Positions 29,313-38,643 of a DNA stretch of 64,000 nucleotides are shown piece by piece (the stretch's first letter is position 1; the number at the start of each line of letters is the position of its first letter). Below the pieces are notes generated by a model. That model saw only the letters and a program-made list of their open reading frames with translations. It searched no databases and was not told where the DNA came from. The stretch covers positions 62,001 to 126,000 of the forward strand of contig NZ_JADZAJ010000009.1 in NCBI RefSeq assembly GCF_020852615.1, in the 5' to 3' direction. The translations under genes were made by a program, and so were the position numbers. Source of the stretch: Nitrosomonas sp. Lineage in GTDB: Bacteria; Pseudomonadota; Gammaproteobacteria; Burkholderiales; Nitrosomonadaceae.

Positions 29313-30353
29313 ATGATTGAATCAGATCGTATTGTTACTGCCGCTCCATCTTCTCCCCAGGAAGAGGCTATGGAACGGGCACTTCGTCCCGTTCAGCTGG
29401 ATGACTATGTCGGCCAGGAAAAAATCCGCGAGCAGTTAAAGATTTTTATTGAAGCAGCCAAATTAAGGCAGGACGCGCTGGATCACGTGCTGCTGTTTGG
29501 TCCGCCAGGGTTAGGTAAAACCACACTTGCCCATATTATCGCCCGTGAAATGGGGGTGAATTTACGCCAGACTTCCGGTCCGGTGCTGGAACGTGCGGGT
29601 GATCTGGCTGCCCTGCTGACTAATTTGGAGGCCAACGATATCCTGTTTATCGATGAAATTCATCGGCTTTCACCCGTTGTTGAGGAAATTCTGTATCCGG
29701 CAATGGAAGATTATCAGCTCGATATTATGATTGGTGAAGGAGCGGCGGCAAGGTCAGTCAAAATCGATTTGCCCAGTTTTACCCTGGTGGGGGCTACTAC
29801 GCGCGCAGGTATGTTGACCAATCCGCTGCGAGATCGTTTTGGAATTATTTCCCGCCTGGAGTTTTACACCACTGGCGAGCTGAGTAAAATTGTTAACCGT
29901 TCCGCCGGCCTGCTCAATGTGGATATGACCGCTGATGGTGCCGGAGAAATTGCGTGCCGATCCCGGGGTACGCCGCGCATTGCTAATCGTTTACTGCGCC
30001 GGGTGCGTGACTTTGCTGAGGTGCGGGCAAATGGGCGTGTTGATCGCCAGGTGGCCGATGCGGCTTTGAAGATGCTGGACGTGGATGCTACAGGTCTGGA
30101 TATACTGGACAGAAAACTGTTACTGGCTGTTCTGGAAAAATTTGGCGGCGGTCCTGTGGGGGTGGATAATCTTGCCGCGGCTATTAATGAGGAACGTGAC
30201 ACCATTGAGGAAGTGCTGGAGCCTTATCTCATTCAGCAGGGTTTTTTACAGCGTACACCTCGCGGCCGGATAGCAACAGCCATGACCTATCAGCATTTCG
30301 ATATCGTTCCACCACGTCGGGCTGCAGCCCCGGTCCTGTTTGAGCCGGATTAA
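29313..30353 (+). CDS. ruvB: Holliday junction ATP-dependent helicase RuvB
   Basis: A 346-residue AAA+ motor: Walker [10 protein letters not shown] near 63, Walker B DEIHRLS, sensor 1 LVGATTRAG, arginine finger in PLRDRFG, and a C-terminal winged helix ([15 protein letters not shown]). It drives branch migration with RuvA. 21 bases after ruvA. Confidence 0.97.
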   Translation: MIESDRIVTAAPSSPQEEAMERALRPVQLDDYVGQEKIREQLKIFIEAAKLRQDALDHVLLFGPPGLGKTTLAHIIAREMGVNLRQTSGPVLERAGDLAALLTNLEANDILFIDEIHRLSPVVEEILYPAMEDYQLDIMIGEGAAARSVKIDLPSFTLVGATTRAGMLTNPLRDRFGIISRLEFYTTGELSKIVNRSAGLLNVDMTADGAGEIACRSRGTPRIANRLLRRVRDFAEVRANGRVDRQVADAALKMLDVDATGLDILDRKLLLAVLEKFGGGPVGVDNLAAAINEERDTIEEVLEPYLIQQGFLQRTPRGRIATAMTYQHFDIVPPRRAAAPVLFEPD

Positions 30354-30418
30354 GGGCTGACAGTAATTTGCTGTAACCCATACCAGGATTGAATACCTTT
30401 GAGAGTGTTTTTATAAAG

Positions 30419-30829
30419 ATGGAAGCAGTTTTTGTTCATCCCGTTCGCGTTTATTATCAGGATACGGATACGGGGGGCGTTGTATACCATGCGTCCTACC
30501 TTAATTTCATGGAGCGTGCTCGCTACGAATGGTTGCGTGAGCTGGGATTCACGGTGGATACCATGATTCGGTCGCACAAAATGATTTTTCTGATTCGTTC
30601 GCTTAGCATCGAATATTTCAGACCGGCGGTATTGGATGATCTGCTGGATATCACCGTTAAAACGGTTGAAATTGGCAGAAGCCGGATCACGCTGCAGCAG
30701 CAGATTATGCGGGAACAAGGTACACTTGCCAGCGCTACTGTTCATGCAGTGTGTGTTGGAGCAGACACACTGAAACCAATCAGTATCCCGGCGCCACTTC
30801 GTCAAAAAATTGAGAAACAGCCATCATGA
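30419..30829 (+). CDS. ybgC: Tol-Pal-associated acyl-CoA thioesterase
   Basis: A hot-dog-fold 4-hydroxybenzoyl-CoA-type thioesterase: VYYQDTDTGGVVYHASYLNFMERAR contains the catalytic Asp. I start at the ATG at 30419 (136 residues); the TTG at 30389 adds ten residues with no homology. YbgC hydrolyses acyl-CoA or acyl-ACP and is regularly the first gene of the tol-pal operon. Its stop overlaps the tolQ start by four bases (ATGA). Confidence 0.92.
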   Translation: MEAVFVHPVRVYYQDTDTGGVVYHASYLNFMERARYEWLRELGFTVDTMIRSHKMIFLIRSLSIEYFRPAVLDDLLDITVKTVEIGRSRITLQQQIMREQGTLASATVHAVCVGADTLKPISIPAPLRQKIEKQPS

Positions 30830-31530
30830 GTAAAGCAATTACCCAGGATTTGTCATTTTTTCATCTTGTTGGTAGCGCAAGCCTGCCTGTTCAACTGGTT
30901 ATGCTGCTGTTGCTGCTGGCTTCGTTTGTTTCCTGGTGGTTTATTTTCAGGAAACTGTTTACCCTCCGTCAGGAGATTAAGCAGACTGATGAGTTTGAAG
31001 GCATATTCTGGCGGGGGTCAGATTTGAATGCGCTTTATCAGCGGGCTGCCAATGCGCGTCATGCAGTGGGCAGTATGGAACGGATTTTTGAGGCCGGATT
31101 CCGTGAGTTTACCAAATACCAGTCAGGAGTTGATATCGGACCCATCATGGACAGCACACGTGGTGCAATGCGGGCTGTATACCAGAGAGAAATGGACAGA
31201 CTTGAATCACACCTGTCATTTCTGGCAACTGTGGGATCGGTAAGTCCATATGTTGGACTGTTTGGAACAGTGTGGGGAATTATGAATGCATTTCGTGAAT
31301 TATCCAATGTTGGACAGGCCACCATCGCACATGTCGCTCCAGGCATCGCTGAGGCGTTGATTGCAACAGCAATGGGACTTTTTGCCGCGATTCCGGCAGT
31401 CATTGCCTATAACCGTTACGCCAGTGATACAGCACAGCTGGCAACCCGATATGAAAGTTTTATAGAGGAAGTATCCAACGTTTTGCAGCGTCGTGTGGCT
31501 AAACCTAGGGATACGGCGAATTTTTCATGA
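30826..31530 (+). CDS. tolQ: Tol-Pal proton channel subunit TolQ
   Basis: A 234-residue inner-membrane protein with one N-terminal helix (about 20-40) and two C-terminal helices containing the MotA/TolQ/ExbB signature (VSPYVGLFGTVWGIMNAF and GIAEALIATAMGLFAAIPA). It uses the proton gradient with TolR to energise TolA during division. Coupled by four-base overlaps to ybgC and tolR. Confidence 0.95.
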   Translation: MSKAITQDLSFFHLVGSASLPVQLVMLLLLLASFVSWWFIFRKLFTLRQEIKQTDEFEGIFWRGSDLNALYQRAANARHAVGSMERIFEAGFREFTKYQSGVDIGPIMDSTRGAMRAVYQREMDRLESHLSFLATVGSVSPYVGLFGTVWGIMNAFRELSNVGQATIAHVAPGIAEALIATAMGLFAAIPAVIAYNRYASDTAQLATRYESFIEEVSNVLQRRVAKPRDTANFS

Positions 31531-31943
31531 CTCAGCGGCGCAGTAAACGTCGGTTGATGAATGAGATCAATGTTGTGCCATACATTGATGTCATGCTGGT
31601 GCTGCTTATTATTTTTATGATTACAGCTCCCCTTATCCAGCCGAGTCAGGTGGAATTGCCGGAAATCGGAAAATCATCAGCCCCGCCCGCGGAGCCTTTG
31701 GAAGTTTCAATTGCCGCAAACGGAAATATTACGCTGCGTGATCGTGCCGGTGCGAATAAGGAACAGCAGGTCAGCCGCAACCAGCTGGCAGGGCTGATCA
31801 AAGCCAGGCAGGCACAAAATACCGACCAGCCTGTCGTGATTGCAGCAGATAAAAATGTCCGTTATGACGAGGTAATTCAGGTAATGGATCTGCTGCAACA
31901 GCAACAGATCCGAAAAATCGGGTTATTGACCAAATCAAAATAA
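31527..31943 (+). CDS. tolR: Tol-Pal protein TolR
   Basis: A 138-residue protein with one membrane helix near 18-40 carrying the essential Asp in NVVPYIDVMLVLLIIFM, then a periplasmic ExbD-like domain (VVIAADKNVRYDEVIQVMD). Partner of TolQ; overlaps it by four bases. Confidence 0.95.
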   Translation: MTQRRSKRRLMNEINVVPYIDVMLVLLIIFMITAPLIQPSQVELPEIGKSSAPPAEPLEVSIAANGNITLRDRAGANKEQQVSRNQLAGLIKARQAQNTDQPVVIAADKNVRYDEVIQVMDLLQQQQIRKIGLLTKSK

Positions 31944-31964
31944 ATTTTAGGGTGTAATGGCGTG

Positions 31965-32894
31965 ATGATCCGGTTACCCGGAGATAATAGTGAGCCGGGA
32001 AAAGTACGCTCGGCGTTATTGGCCCTGCTGGTACATGCTGTATTTCTCGCTTTGCTGGTGTTTGGTCTGAACTGGAAAAATGAAGCGTCGGAGGCGATGT
32101 CTGTTGATTTGTGGGCTGATTTACCCCGGCATTCTGGCAAAACTTTACCTCCTGTTGAAAGAGCAGCTCCTAAACCTGAACCCGTTAAACCACAGCCACA
32201 ATCGCAGCCGCGATCACAACAAAAACCACAGTCTCAGCCTCAGCCGGTAATCAAGGTTGCGCCTCCACCTGCACGTAAGCCTGACATTGCGCTCAAGGAT
32301 AAAGCAGAAAAACCCCAGCCTGAAGAAGAAGTAAAAAAACCGGAACCGGTAAAAAAAGAAGTGCCGAAAGAGAAAGAGAAACCCGTCAGGAAGCCGGCAG
32401 AAAAACCGGTACTCAGGGAAGAGGCCAGGAAACCCGAACCAAAAGTTGAACCAAAGCCGGAACCAGTTAAGAAAGAAGCGCCTAAAACCGAGCCGGTTAA
32501 AAAAGTCGAACAGAAAATAGAGAACAAGGATGACGCTCGGCAAAAGGCTGATGCACAAAAACAGGCACAGCAACAGGCAAGTGAGGCAGCGGCAGCACAG
32601 GCTAAGGCTAATGGTGAAATCGATAAATATAAAGCTATGATTCAGGCCAAGATACGCAGCCGGATCATCATGCCGCCTGATTTGCCGGGTGATCCATTTG
32701 TTGAATTCTCAGTAACTTTATTACCAGGTGGGGATGTCCTGGCGGTGACTTTGCGTAAATCGAGCGGTTACACTGTTTTTGATGAAGCGGTGGAGAGAGC
32801 AATTTATCTGGCAAAACCTTTACCATTACCGCCGGATTCGGGGTTATTCAATGCATTCAGGAACCTGGATCTTAAGGTTTACTACCGTGAATAG
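31965..32894 (+). CDS. tolA: Tol-Pal protein TolA
   Basis: About 309 residues: N-terminal membrane anchor (about 15-35), a long Pro/Lys/Glu-rich periplasmic spacer (about 50-200, many KPEPVKKE-type repeats), then a TonB-like C-terminal domain (KIRSRIIMPPDLPGDP...). The spacer spans the periplasm to reach TolB/Pal. The repeats make this stretch low-complexity and produce a spurious minus-strand frame. GTG (31962) and ATG (31965) are adjacent; either could be used. Confidence 0.92.
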   Translation: MIRLPGDNSEPGKVRSALLALLVHAVFLALLVFGLNWKNEASEAMSVDLWADLPRHSGKTLPPVERAAPKPEPVKPQPQSQPRSQQKPQSQPQPVIKVAPPPARKPDIALKDKAEKPQPEEEVKKPEPVKKEVPKEKEKPVRKPAEKPVLREEARKPEPKVEPKPEPVKKEAPKTEPVKKVEQKIENKDDARQKADAQKQAQQQASEAAAAQAKANGEIDKYKAMIQAKIRSRIIMPPDLPGDPFVEFSVTLLPGGDVLAVTLRKSSGYTVFDEAVERAIYLAKPLPLPPDSGLFNAFRNLDLKVYYRE

Positions 32895-32935
32895 TTTTAA
32901 CCTGCATTTATAAACACGTTGTGGTGAGAGTTGAT

Positions 32936-34210
32936 ATGCGTAATTTTTTATTTTGCACGAGTGTGCTTGTGTTGTTATGGGTCAGTACACCGTTACAGGC
33001 TGCGCTTAATATTGAAATTTTTGGAGGAGGCGGTAATAAAATCCCGATTGCTGTTGCGCCTTTTAATGGAGAAAGAGGGCTGTCGCAGAATATTTCAGCA
33101 ATTGTGTCAGCTGATCTGGAGCGTACCGGGTTATTCAAACTGATTGATGCGACTGGCCTGATTTCGCAAGAGCCCGATCAGATCAGGTACCTTGACTGGC
33201 AAAGCCGTGGTGCAAGCGCACTGGTTGTCGGTAGTGTTTCCATGCTGCCGGATGGGCGGGCGGATATTCGTTTCCGTTTGCTGGATATTGTCAAACAGGT
33301 GCAGCTGACAGGATTTAGCGGTGCTGTTACTTCAGAACAGCTGCGTGCTTTTGCACATCGGGTTGCAGATATCGTGTATGAAACGCTAACGGGTGAGCCA
33401 GGTGTATTCAGTACCCGGATCGCCTTTATCAAAAAACAGGGAAACCGGTATGCGTTGCAGGTATCGGATTATGATGGGTTCAATGCGCGTTCACTGATTG
33501 AATATACCGAGCCGATTATTTCTCCGGCATGGTCACCTGATGGCGGCAGAATTGCTTACACTTCCTTTGAAAAGAAAAAACCGGTGGTGTATGTACAGGT
33601 GCTGGCAACCCGAGAGCGTAAAGCAGTGGCTAATTTTAAGGGAAGCAACAGTGCGCCAGTGTGGTCACCTGACGGCAGCAAGCTGGCTGTTGTTCTGACA
33701 TTACACGGCGGATCGCAGATTTATCTGATCAATGCGGATGGCAGTGGGTTGCAGCGGATTTCGCAGAGCCCGGGGATTGATACCGAGCCGAGTTTCTCCC
33801 CGGATGGCAGGTGGCTGATGTTTACTTCTGACAGAGGAGGGAGTCCGCAAATATACCGTATGCCGGTATCTGGAGGGACGGCAGAGAGGCTGACTTTTGA
33901 GGGTGATTACAACGTCAGTCCGCGTTACAGTACGGATGGGAAGCGGTTTGTTTATATTCACAGGAATGCCGGCCGGTTCAGTGTTGCCGTACAGGATTTA
34001 TCGACTCGTCAGATGCAGTTGCTAACGGACTCTAACTTTGATGAATCTCCCAGCTTCTCCCCCAATAACCGTATGATTCTGTACACAACTGAAATAGGTG
34101 GACGTGGTATATTGTCCATCGTCTCAAGTGATGGCCAGGTGAAAAGCCGCCTCTCCCGGGAAACGGGAAATATCCGGGGAGCGGTGTGGGGGCCGTTGCT
34201 GAAACAGTAA
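32936..34210 (+). CDS. tolB: Tol-Pal periplasmic protein TolB
   Basis: A signal peptide (MRNFLFCTSVLVLLW...LQA) leads into an N-terminal alpha/beta domain and a six-bladed propeller with WSPDG, FSPDGRWL and similar repeats. The frame opens five codons upstream at a GTG (32921), but the ATG at 32936 has GAGAG in place and begins the signal peptide. TolB cycles between Pal and TolA. Confidence 0.95.
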   Translation: MRNFLFCTSVLVLLWVSTPLQAALNIEIFGGGGNKIPIAVAPFNGERGLSQNISAIVSADLERTGLFKLIDATGLISQEPDQIRYLDWQSRGASALVVGSVSMLPDGRADIRFRLLDIVKQVQLTGFSGAVTSEQLRAFAHRVADIVYETLTGEPGVFSTRIAFIKKQGNRYALQVSDYDGFNARSLIEYTEPIISPAWSPDGGRIAYTSFEKKKPVVYVQVLATRERKAVANFKGSNSAPVWSPDGSKLAVVLTLHGGSQIYLINADGSGLQRISQSPGIDTEPSFSPDGRWLMFTSDRGGSPQIYRMPVSGGTAERLTFEGDYNVSPRYSTDGKRFVYIHRNAGRFSVAVQDLSTRQMQLLTDSNFDESPSFSPNNRMILYTTEIGGRGILSIVSSDGQVKSRLSRETGNIRGAVWGPLLKQ

Positions 34211-34264
34211 TAATGTGAGGGAAAATCCCGGAAGGTATGCGTTAATTAATTTTTATGGTGAGAA

Positions 34265-34780
34265 ATGAAAAAAATCTTTGCAGTACTGGTTATTTGCCTG
34301 TTGTCAGCGTGTGCTAGCGATAATACTCAGCAATCTTCCGATGTCGAGGATCATTCCTATGGCAGAGAAGGTGAAGGTACGAAAGGTGATGCAGGTTCGG
34401 GTGGATTTGGTATGAACCCTCTTCAGGATCCCAACAACATACTGTCTCATCGCAGTGTTTACTTTGATTTTGACAGCTATACGGTGAAGGGTGAGTACCG
34501 TGACCTGATTCTGGCGCATGCAGCTTACCTGCGTGATAACACCAATGCGCAGGTACTGCTGCAAGGTAATACTGACGAGCGTGGAAGTCGGGAATATAAC
34601 CTCGCTCTCGGGCAGCGTCGTGCAAACAGTGTAAGGGATGTTCTGCTGTTATCCGGTGCTCGTGATCAGCAGGTTGAAGCAGTCAGCCTGGGTGAAGAAA
34701 AGCCGCGTGCGCTGGGAAATGATGAATCGGCCTGGGCTGAAAACCGTCGCACTGATATTCTCTATCAGGGAGAGTATTAA
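34265..34780 (+). CDS. pal: Peptidoglycan-associated lipoprotein Pal
   Basis: A 171-residue lipoprotein: lipobox LLSAC with Cys16, a short Ser/Gly linker, and an OmpA-like domain (VYFDFDSYTVKGEY; GNTDERGSREYNLALGQRRA) that binds diaminopimelate in peptidoglycan. It anchors the outer membrane to the wall. Stop and cpoB start overlap by one base. Confidence 0.97.
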   Translation: MKKIFAVLVICLLSACASDNTQQSSDVEDHSYGREGEGTKGDAGSGGFGMNPLQDPNNILSHRSVYFDFDSYTVKGEYRDLILAHAAYLRDNTNAQVLLQGNTDERGSREYNLALGQRRANSVRDVLLLSGARDQQVEAVSLGEEKPRALGNDESAWAENRRTDILYQGEY

Positions 34781-35607
34781 TGTTTTTGCGCGCTTTCCTG
34801 CTATTACTTTTGTTTAGCTGTGGTGTTGCGCAGGCGGCGCTGTTCAGTGATTCTGAAACGCGCGAACAGCTGGAAGCATTGCGTACAAAAGTACAGGAGA
34901 TGGAAGCGCGCATGCAGCGCACTGAAGAGGTGCTCATGGGGCAGGCTTTAATTGAGCTGCATACCCAGGCAGAGAACCTGAAAATGGAAATGGGGAAGCT
35001 GCGGGGGCAAATAGAGGTTTTGGAGGATGAAAATCGGACATTGCGTAAACAGCAAAAGGATTTTTATCTGGATCTCGATAACCGGTTGCGTCAGGTTGAG
35101 CCCGGTTCTACAGGAATTCCGGCATCAGAAGCCGGAATTCCTGCTTCACCATTAGAATCACCGGTTGCTGATACCAGAGACGGCAAAGGGGCCGTTGCCA
35201 AAAAATCTGTGGTTATTCTGCAATTACCGGATACAGTACAGCGCGGTCGCTACGATGCAGCTTATGCATCAGTTAAAAACGGTGATTATTCCGGTGCGAT
35301 TACCGGTTTTGAAAATTTTTTAGCACAATATCCTCAGTCTGCACTTGCTCCCTCTGCCGCCTATTGGATTGGAAATGCATATTACGCACTGAGGGATTTT
35401 GATAAGGCGATTGCTGCCCAGCAACGATTAATCAGCACTTACCCGGATAGCCCTAAAATTCCAGATGGGCTTCTTAATATGGCAAGCAGCCAAATTGAAA
35501 TTGGGCAGAAAGCTGCTGCCAGGAAAACACTGGAAAATCTGATTACAACCTATCCAGGTACTGAGGCGGCAATGAAAGCCAAACAGCGCCTGGGATCTCT
35601 GAAATAA
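34780..35607 (+). CDS. cpoB: Division coordinator CpoB (YbgF)
   Basis: A 275-residue periplasmic protein: signal peptide, a trimerising coiled coil (about 25-105) and, after a Pro/Ser-rich linker, C-terminal TPR repeats (RYDAAYASVKNGDYSGAITGFENFL; AAYWIGNAYYALRDFDKAI). In E. coli it links PBP1B activity with Tol-Pal constriction. Last gene of the tol-pal operon. Confidence 0.92.
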   Translation: MFLRAFLLLLLFSCGVAQAALFSDSETREQLEALRTKVQEMEARMQRTEEVLMGQALIELHTQAENLKMEMGKLRGQIEVLEDENRTLRKQQKDFYLDLDNRLRQVEPGSTGIPASEAGIPASPLESPVADTRDGKGAVAKKSVVILQLPDTVQRGRYDAAYASVKNGDYSGAITGFENFLAQYPQSALAPSAAYWIGNAYYALRDFDKAIAAQQRLISTYPDSPKIPDGLLNMASSQIEIGQKAAARKTLENLITTYPGTEAAMKAKQRLGSLK

Positions 35608-35617
35608 ATCTCGAAGT

Positions 35618-35655
35618 AAATTTTGGGACTGAGCTGGCTGTAATTACCAAAATTT
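35618..35655. repeat. 9-bp inverted repeat at the end of the tol-pal operon
   Basis: AAATTTTGG (35618-35626) and CCAAAATTT (35647-35655) are exact inverted copies with a 20-base loop, starting ten bases after the cpoB stop. There is no T-run, so it may protect or process the mRNA end rather than terminate. Confidence 0.5.
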
Positions 35656-35727
35656 AGCCTGGTTTATGTCATATCATTAAGTTTTCTTCTATAACAGAGG
35701 GAAATTCCCGTTCCGTTAAAATCACGG

Positions 35728-36363
35728 ATGTTACGAATTACAGAAATTTTCTATTCGCTTCAGGGGGAGACCAGTCGGATGGGTCTGCCTACCGTATTTG
35801 TACGCCTGACCGGGTGCCCGTTGCGTTGCGGATACTGCGATACTGCTTACGCTTTTTCTGGTGGAAAAAATATGAGCGTCAGCGAAATTATGGAAGCGGT
35901 GGTTTCATATTCTCCTCATTATGTCACTGTAACTGGTGGTGAACCGCTGGCACAGGTAAACAGTCTGGCTTTACTGACAGCATTGTGTGATCAGGGATAT
36001 TCTGTATCCCTTGAAACCAGTGGAGCACTGGATATATCTCGGGTTGACACACGTGTATCGAGAATAGTGGATATCAAAACACCAGGTTCAGGTGAAATGG
36101 AAAAAAACCATTGGGAGAATCTTACCCGCCTGACCGCTCATGACGAGATCAAGTTTGTGCTGTGTGATAAAGCAGATTACGATTGGGCAAGACAAAAACT
36201 CCTGGAATTGGAGCTGGATACAATTTGTCCGGTCTTGTTTTCTCCGGCCTACAACCAGCTTGGGCCGGCAGATCTTGCTGCCTGGATTTTGCATGATCGG
36301 TTGCCGGTTCGTTTACAGCTTCAGTTACACAAGTTGCTCTGGGGAGAATGTGTTGGCAGGTGA
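35728..36363 (+). CDS. queE: 7-carboxy-7-deazaguanine synthase
   Basis: A 211-residue radical-SAM enzyme with an unusual small cluster loop (CPLRCGYCDTAY, C-x3-C-x2-C), GGEPL motif and a C-terminal QLHK. It makes the CDG precursor of queuosine. It is followed 22 bases later by queC, its pathway successor. I looked for a preQ1 riboswitch upstream and did not find a convincing one. Confidence 0.95.
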   Translation: MLRITEIFYSLQGETSRMGLPTVFVRLTGCPLRCGYCDTAYAFSGGKNMSVSEIMEAVVSYSPHYVTVTGGEPLAQVNSLALLTALCDQGYSVSLETSGALDISRVDTRVSRIVDIKTPGSGEMEKNHWENLTRLTAHDEIKFVLCDKADYDWARQKLLELELDTICPVLFSPAYNQLGPADLAAWILHDRLPVRLQLQLHKLLWGECVGR

Positions 36364-36384
36364 AATTGCGGACAAGCTGGATTC

Positions 36385-37071
36385 ATGAAGAAAGCGGTTG
36401 TATTGTTATCGGGGGGCATGGATTCTGCTACAACGCTTGCTATTGCCCGACAGAACGGGTTTGCCTGTTATGCCCTCAGTGTCGATTACGGCCAGCGCCA
36501 TGCTGCTGAACTGGTTGCGGCGGCTCGAATCGGTCAATCCCTGCAGGTCAGTGATCACCAGTTTCTCAAACTGGATCTGACTGTCCTGGCCAGTTCCGCA
36601 TTAACCGATCTTTCTGCTACTGTACCAGTGCATGGCGCCAGTATCGGCATACCGGTAACCTATGTGCCTGCCCGGAACACCATTATGCTGTCATTGGCTT
36701 TAGCCTGGGCTGAAGTATTAGACAGCCAGGATATTTTTATTGGTGTAACAGCTGTTGATTATTCCGGCTATCCTGATTGTCGACCGGATTATGTCGACGC
36801 ATTTGAAAAAATGGCAAATTTGGCCACGAAAACCGGAAGAGAAGGGAAAAGATTGACGATACACGCGCCTTTGGTTGATTTATCCAAATGTGAAATTATC
36901 CGGCGTGGTGTAGAACTGGGAATAGATTACGGGTTGACAGTCTCCTGCTACCAGGCAGATGAAGCCGGGCTTGCTTGCGGCCAGTGTGATGCATGCTATA
37001 TCCGGCGAGCAGGTTTTGAGGCGGCGAACATTCCTGACCCTACGCTTTATCAGGATAAACAGATGGTGTGA
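36385..37071 (+). CDS. queC: 7-cyano-7-deazaguanine synthase
   Basis: A 228-residue ATP-pyrophosphatase-like enzyme with P-loop [14 protein letters not shown], and a C-terminal zinc site (SCYQAD...[11 protein letters not shown]). It converts CDG to preQ0. Convergent with folB, which shares the GTP-cyclohydrolase-linked chemistry. Confidence 0.96.
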   Translation: MKKAVVLLSGGMDSATTLAIARQNGFACYALSVDYGQRHAAELVAAARIGQSLQVSDHQFLKLDLTVLASSALTDLSATVPVHGASIGIPVTYVPARNTIMLSLALAWAEVLDSQDIFIGVTAVDYSGYPDCRPDYVDAFEKMANLATKTGREGKRLTIHAPLVDLSKCEIIRRGVELGIDYGLTVSCYQADEAGLACGQCDACYIRRAGFEAANIPDPTLYQDKQMV

Positions 37072-37089
37072 GGCGGAAAAGGGGGCACG

Positions 37090-37443
37090 TTACTGCCGGC
37101 TGCGCTCAATACAGATACCAAGCTGTTTCACCCCGGGGATGACACCCAGCTTTGCCGCACTGACTTTTACCCAGGGTGAATTGAATTCATCCAGGATTAA
37201 CCGGGCAATTTTTTCTGTCAGCATTTCAAGTAAAGAAAAATGTTGCTGATTGAGCATGGTGCTGATTCGATAGACAACTTGAGCATAATCCAGTGCATCT
37301 TCAATACGATCACTCTTGCCGGCCTGTTGAGAAGGCAGGGCAATCTCGATATTCAATTCAATGGTTTGCGGAATTTTCCTTTCCCAGGGGTAAATGCCGA
37401 TCAATGTTTTAATTCTGAATTCTTTAAGAAAGATGATATCCAT
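37090..37443 (-). CDS. folB: Dihydroneopterin aldolase
   Basis: A 117-residue FolB: IGIYPWERKIPQTIELNIEI at the start, DALDYAQVVYRI, then the catalytic Glu/Lys region (LLEMLTEKIARLIL; VKVSAAKLGVIPGVKQLGI). It acts in folate synthesis and may also act on the epimer. Convergent with queC, 18 bases apart. Confidence 0.93.
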   Translation of the reverse strand: MDIIFLKEFRIKTLIGIYPWERKIPQTIELNIEIALPSQQAGKSDRIEDALDYAQVVYRISTMLNQQHFSLLEMLTEKIARLILDEFNSPWVKVSAAKLGVIPGVKQLGICIERSRQ

Positions 37444-37651
37444 GAAAAGATTCCGGGTTGGCCTGGCATCACGGGCAATACCCGGCCTGTATAATTTTAA
37501 TTGGGCTCAGGAGAAGTATTTTAGAACAGGCAATACCTGTTTTCGCTAGTTATCTCAGTAAGTTGCCATACCTTGACCGGCATTCTGCTACCTAAGATCT
37601 GAAAAGGGTTATTGCTGTTATTCGTTAAGAAAATCTAGCGGCTACTGGAAT

Positions 37652-37931
37652 ATGAACAAGAACCTGTTAAGTAGTCCTAAAAGAGTAGTTTTGCTGTTGT
37701 CCAGTATTTTATTGCTGATATATGTACTTCTTTTTTATAAAGAAGATCAGCTGAAAGAGTTATTTAAGCTAACTAAACCCGATCGTATTTCAGTACTCTA
37801 CTTAAATCTTTTGTTAAATGCTAATCCAGATAATGATGGTTTGCGGCTGGAGCTTGCCAGGCATTATATAAATTTGCGTGAGGATAATATTGCGCGAATC
37901 GAACTAAATAAAATTGTGGAAAAACCTAATT
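37652..37931 (+). pseudogene. PelB-like N-terminal fragment (TPR protein), 3' end lost
   Basis: An intact ATG and 5' region encode a membrane anchor (residues about 11-28, LLLSSILLLIYVLLFY) and a TPR-like start (ISVLYLNLLLNANPDNDGLRLELARHYINL), much like the N-terminus of PelB of the Pel polysaccharide exporter. After about residue 93 the frame continues to 38005 but is simply the reverse of the PelD fragment, so the homology is cut. The remaining ~90% of a PelB-size protein is absent. Family call is by eye; a different TPR membrane protein is possible. Confidence 0.6.
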
Positions 37932-37934
37932 TTA

Positions 37935-38643
37935 ATGCTTCTTTTATAACGGGATCATCCGGACTTGCAATAAGAGAATCTCCACCAATGTACGCAACAG
38001 GTTGAGGTATAAGTTTCTTTTCGGGGTCAGTCATATAAAGTGATGCAGCCTGTACATTGGCGTAATCAGAAAAAATCCTGAGTATGTTGAGCCCAATATC
38101 AGGAAGTGACTCCTCTTTATTTGCTGTTAAAGAGAAGATCTTTCTTTCCAGATCAGACAGAGTCAAACGTAAGCTTTTTGTCTGACTGGCGAGGTGTTGC
38201 TCTAAATAGTAATGTGAGCTTTTGATTAAATTATATGAACGTGAAAAATTCTCCATTCTTGTTTTAATATAATTAAACTCATACTTTATTGCGGTTATTT
38301 TTCGGTTCCAGAATTCATAAAATTCAGATGAAATAAATGCAATGATCACCAGGCCAAGAACAGTTTCTTTTGGAAAATCAAATGGCTGCGGCCATTTCAG
38401 GTATAGGGCAAAAGTAATAGAACTAATTATTAGTGAAGTTGTAACCAGGCCATATAAAAATCCATACCGTAGACAAATCAGTACTGGAGCAACAATGAGC
38501 CATGGAAAATGATTCTGTAAAAATAAAGGGTCTAACGGATCAATTAAATAACCGATAGCAATAAAAGAAAACGGCAAAACAATAGATTCGCTCCATTTTA
38601 TTGCACTGGTCCTTGCAGATGAATCAAGGGGGAATATCTTCAT
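37935..38643 (-). pseudogene. pelD: PelD N-terminal fragment, 3' end lost
   Basis: The frame from the ATG at 38643 encodes four hydrophobic helices (about 15-105) and a coiled coil followed by a GAF-like domain start (LPDIGLNILRIFSDYANVQAASLYMTD; AYIGG...SPDDPVIKEALK), the arrangement of PelD, the c-di-GMP receptor of the Pel system. Full PelD is about 450 residues and ends in a degenerate GGDEF domain with the c-di-GMP site. Here homology stops at about residue 236 near 37935, and the open frame then runs into antisense of the PelB-like fragment to 37864. No pelE, F or G is visible. Certainly non-functional as a c-di-GMP receptor. Confidence 0.7.

Noticed and set aside
32214-32573. Minus-strand Phe/Leu/Arg-rich frame
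   Set aside because: Reverse of the Pro/Lys/Glu-rich TolA spacer; low-complexity artefact.
35656-35727. preQ1 riboswitch before queE
   Set aside because: Only a small hairpin is present; the A-rich tail and pairing of known classes are missing.
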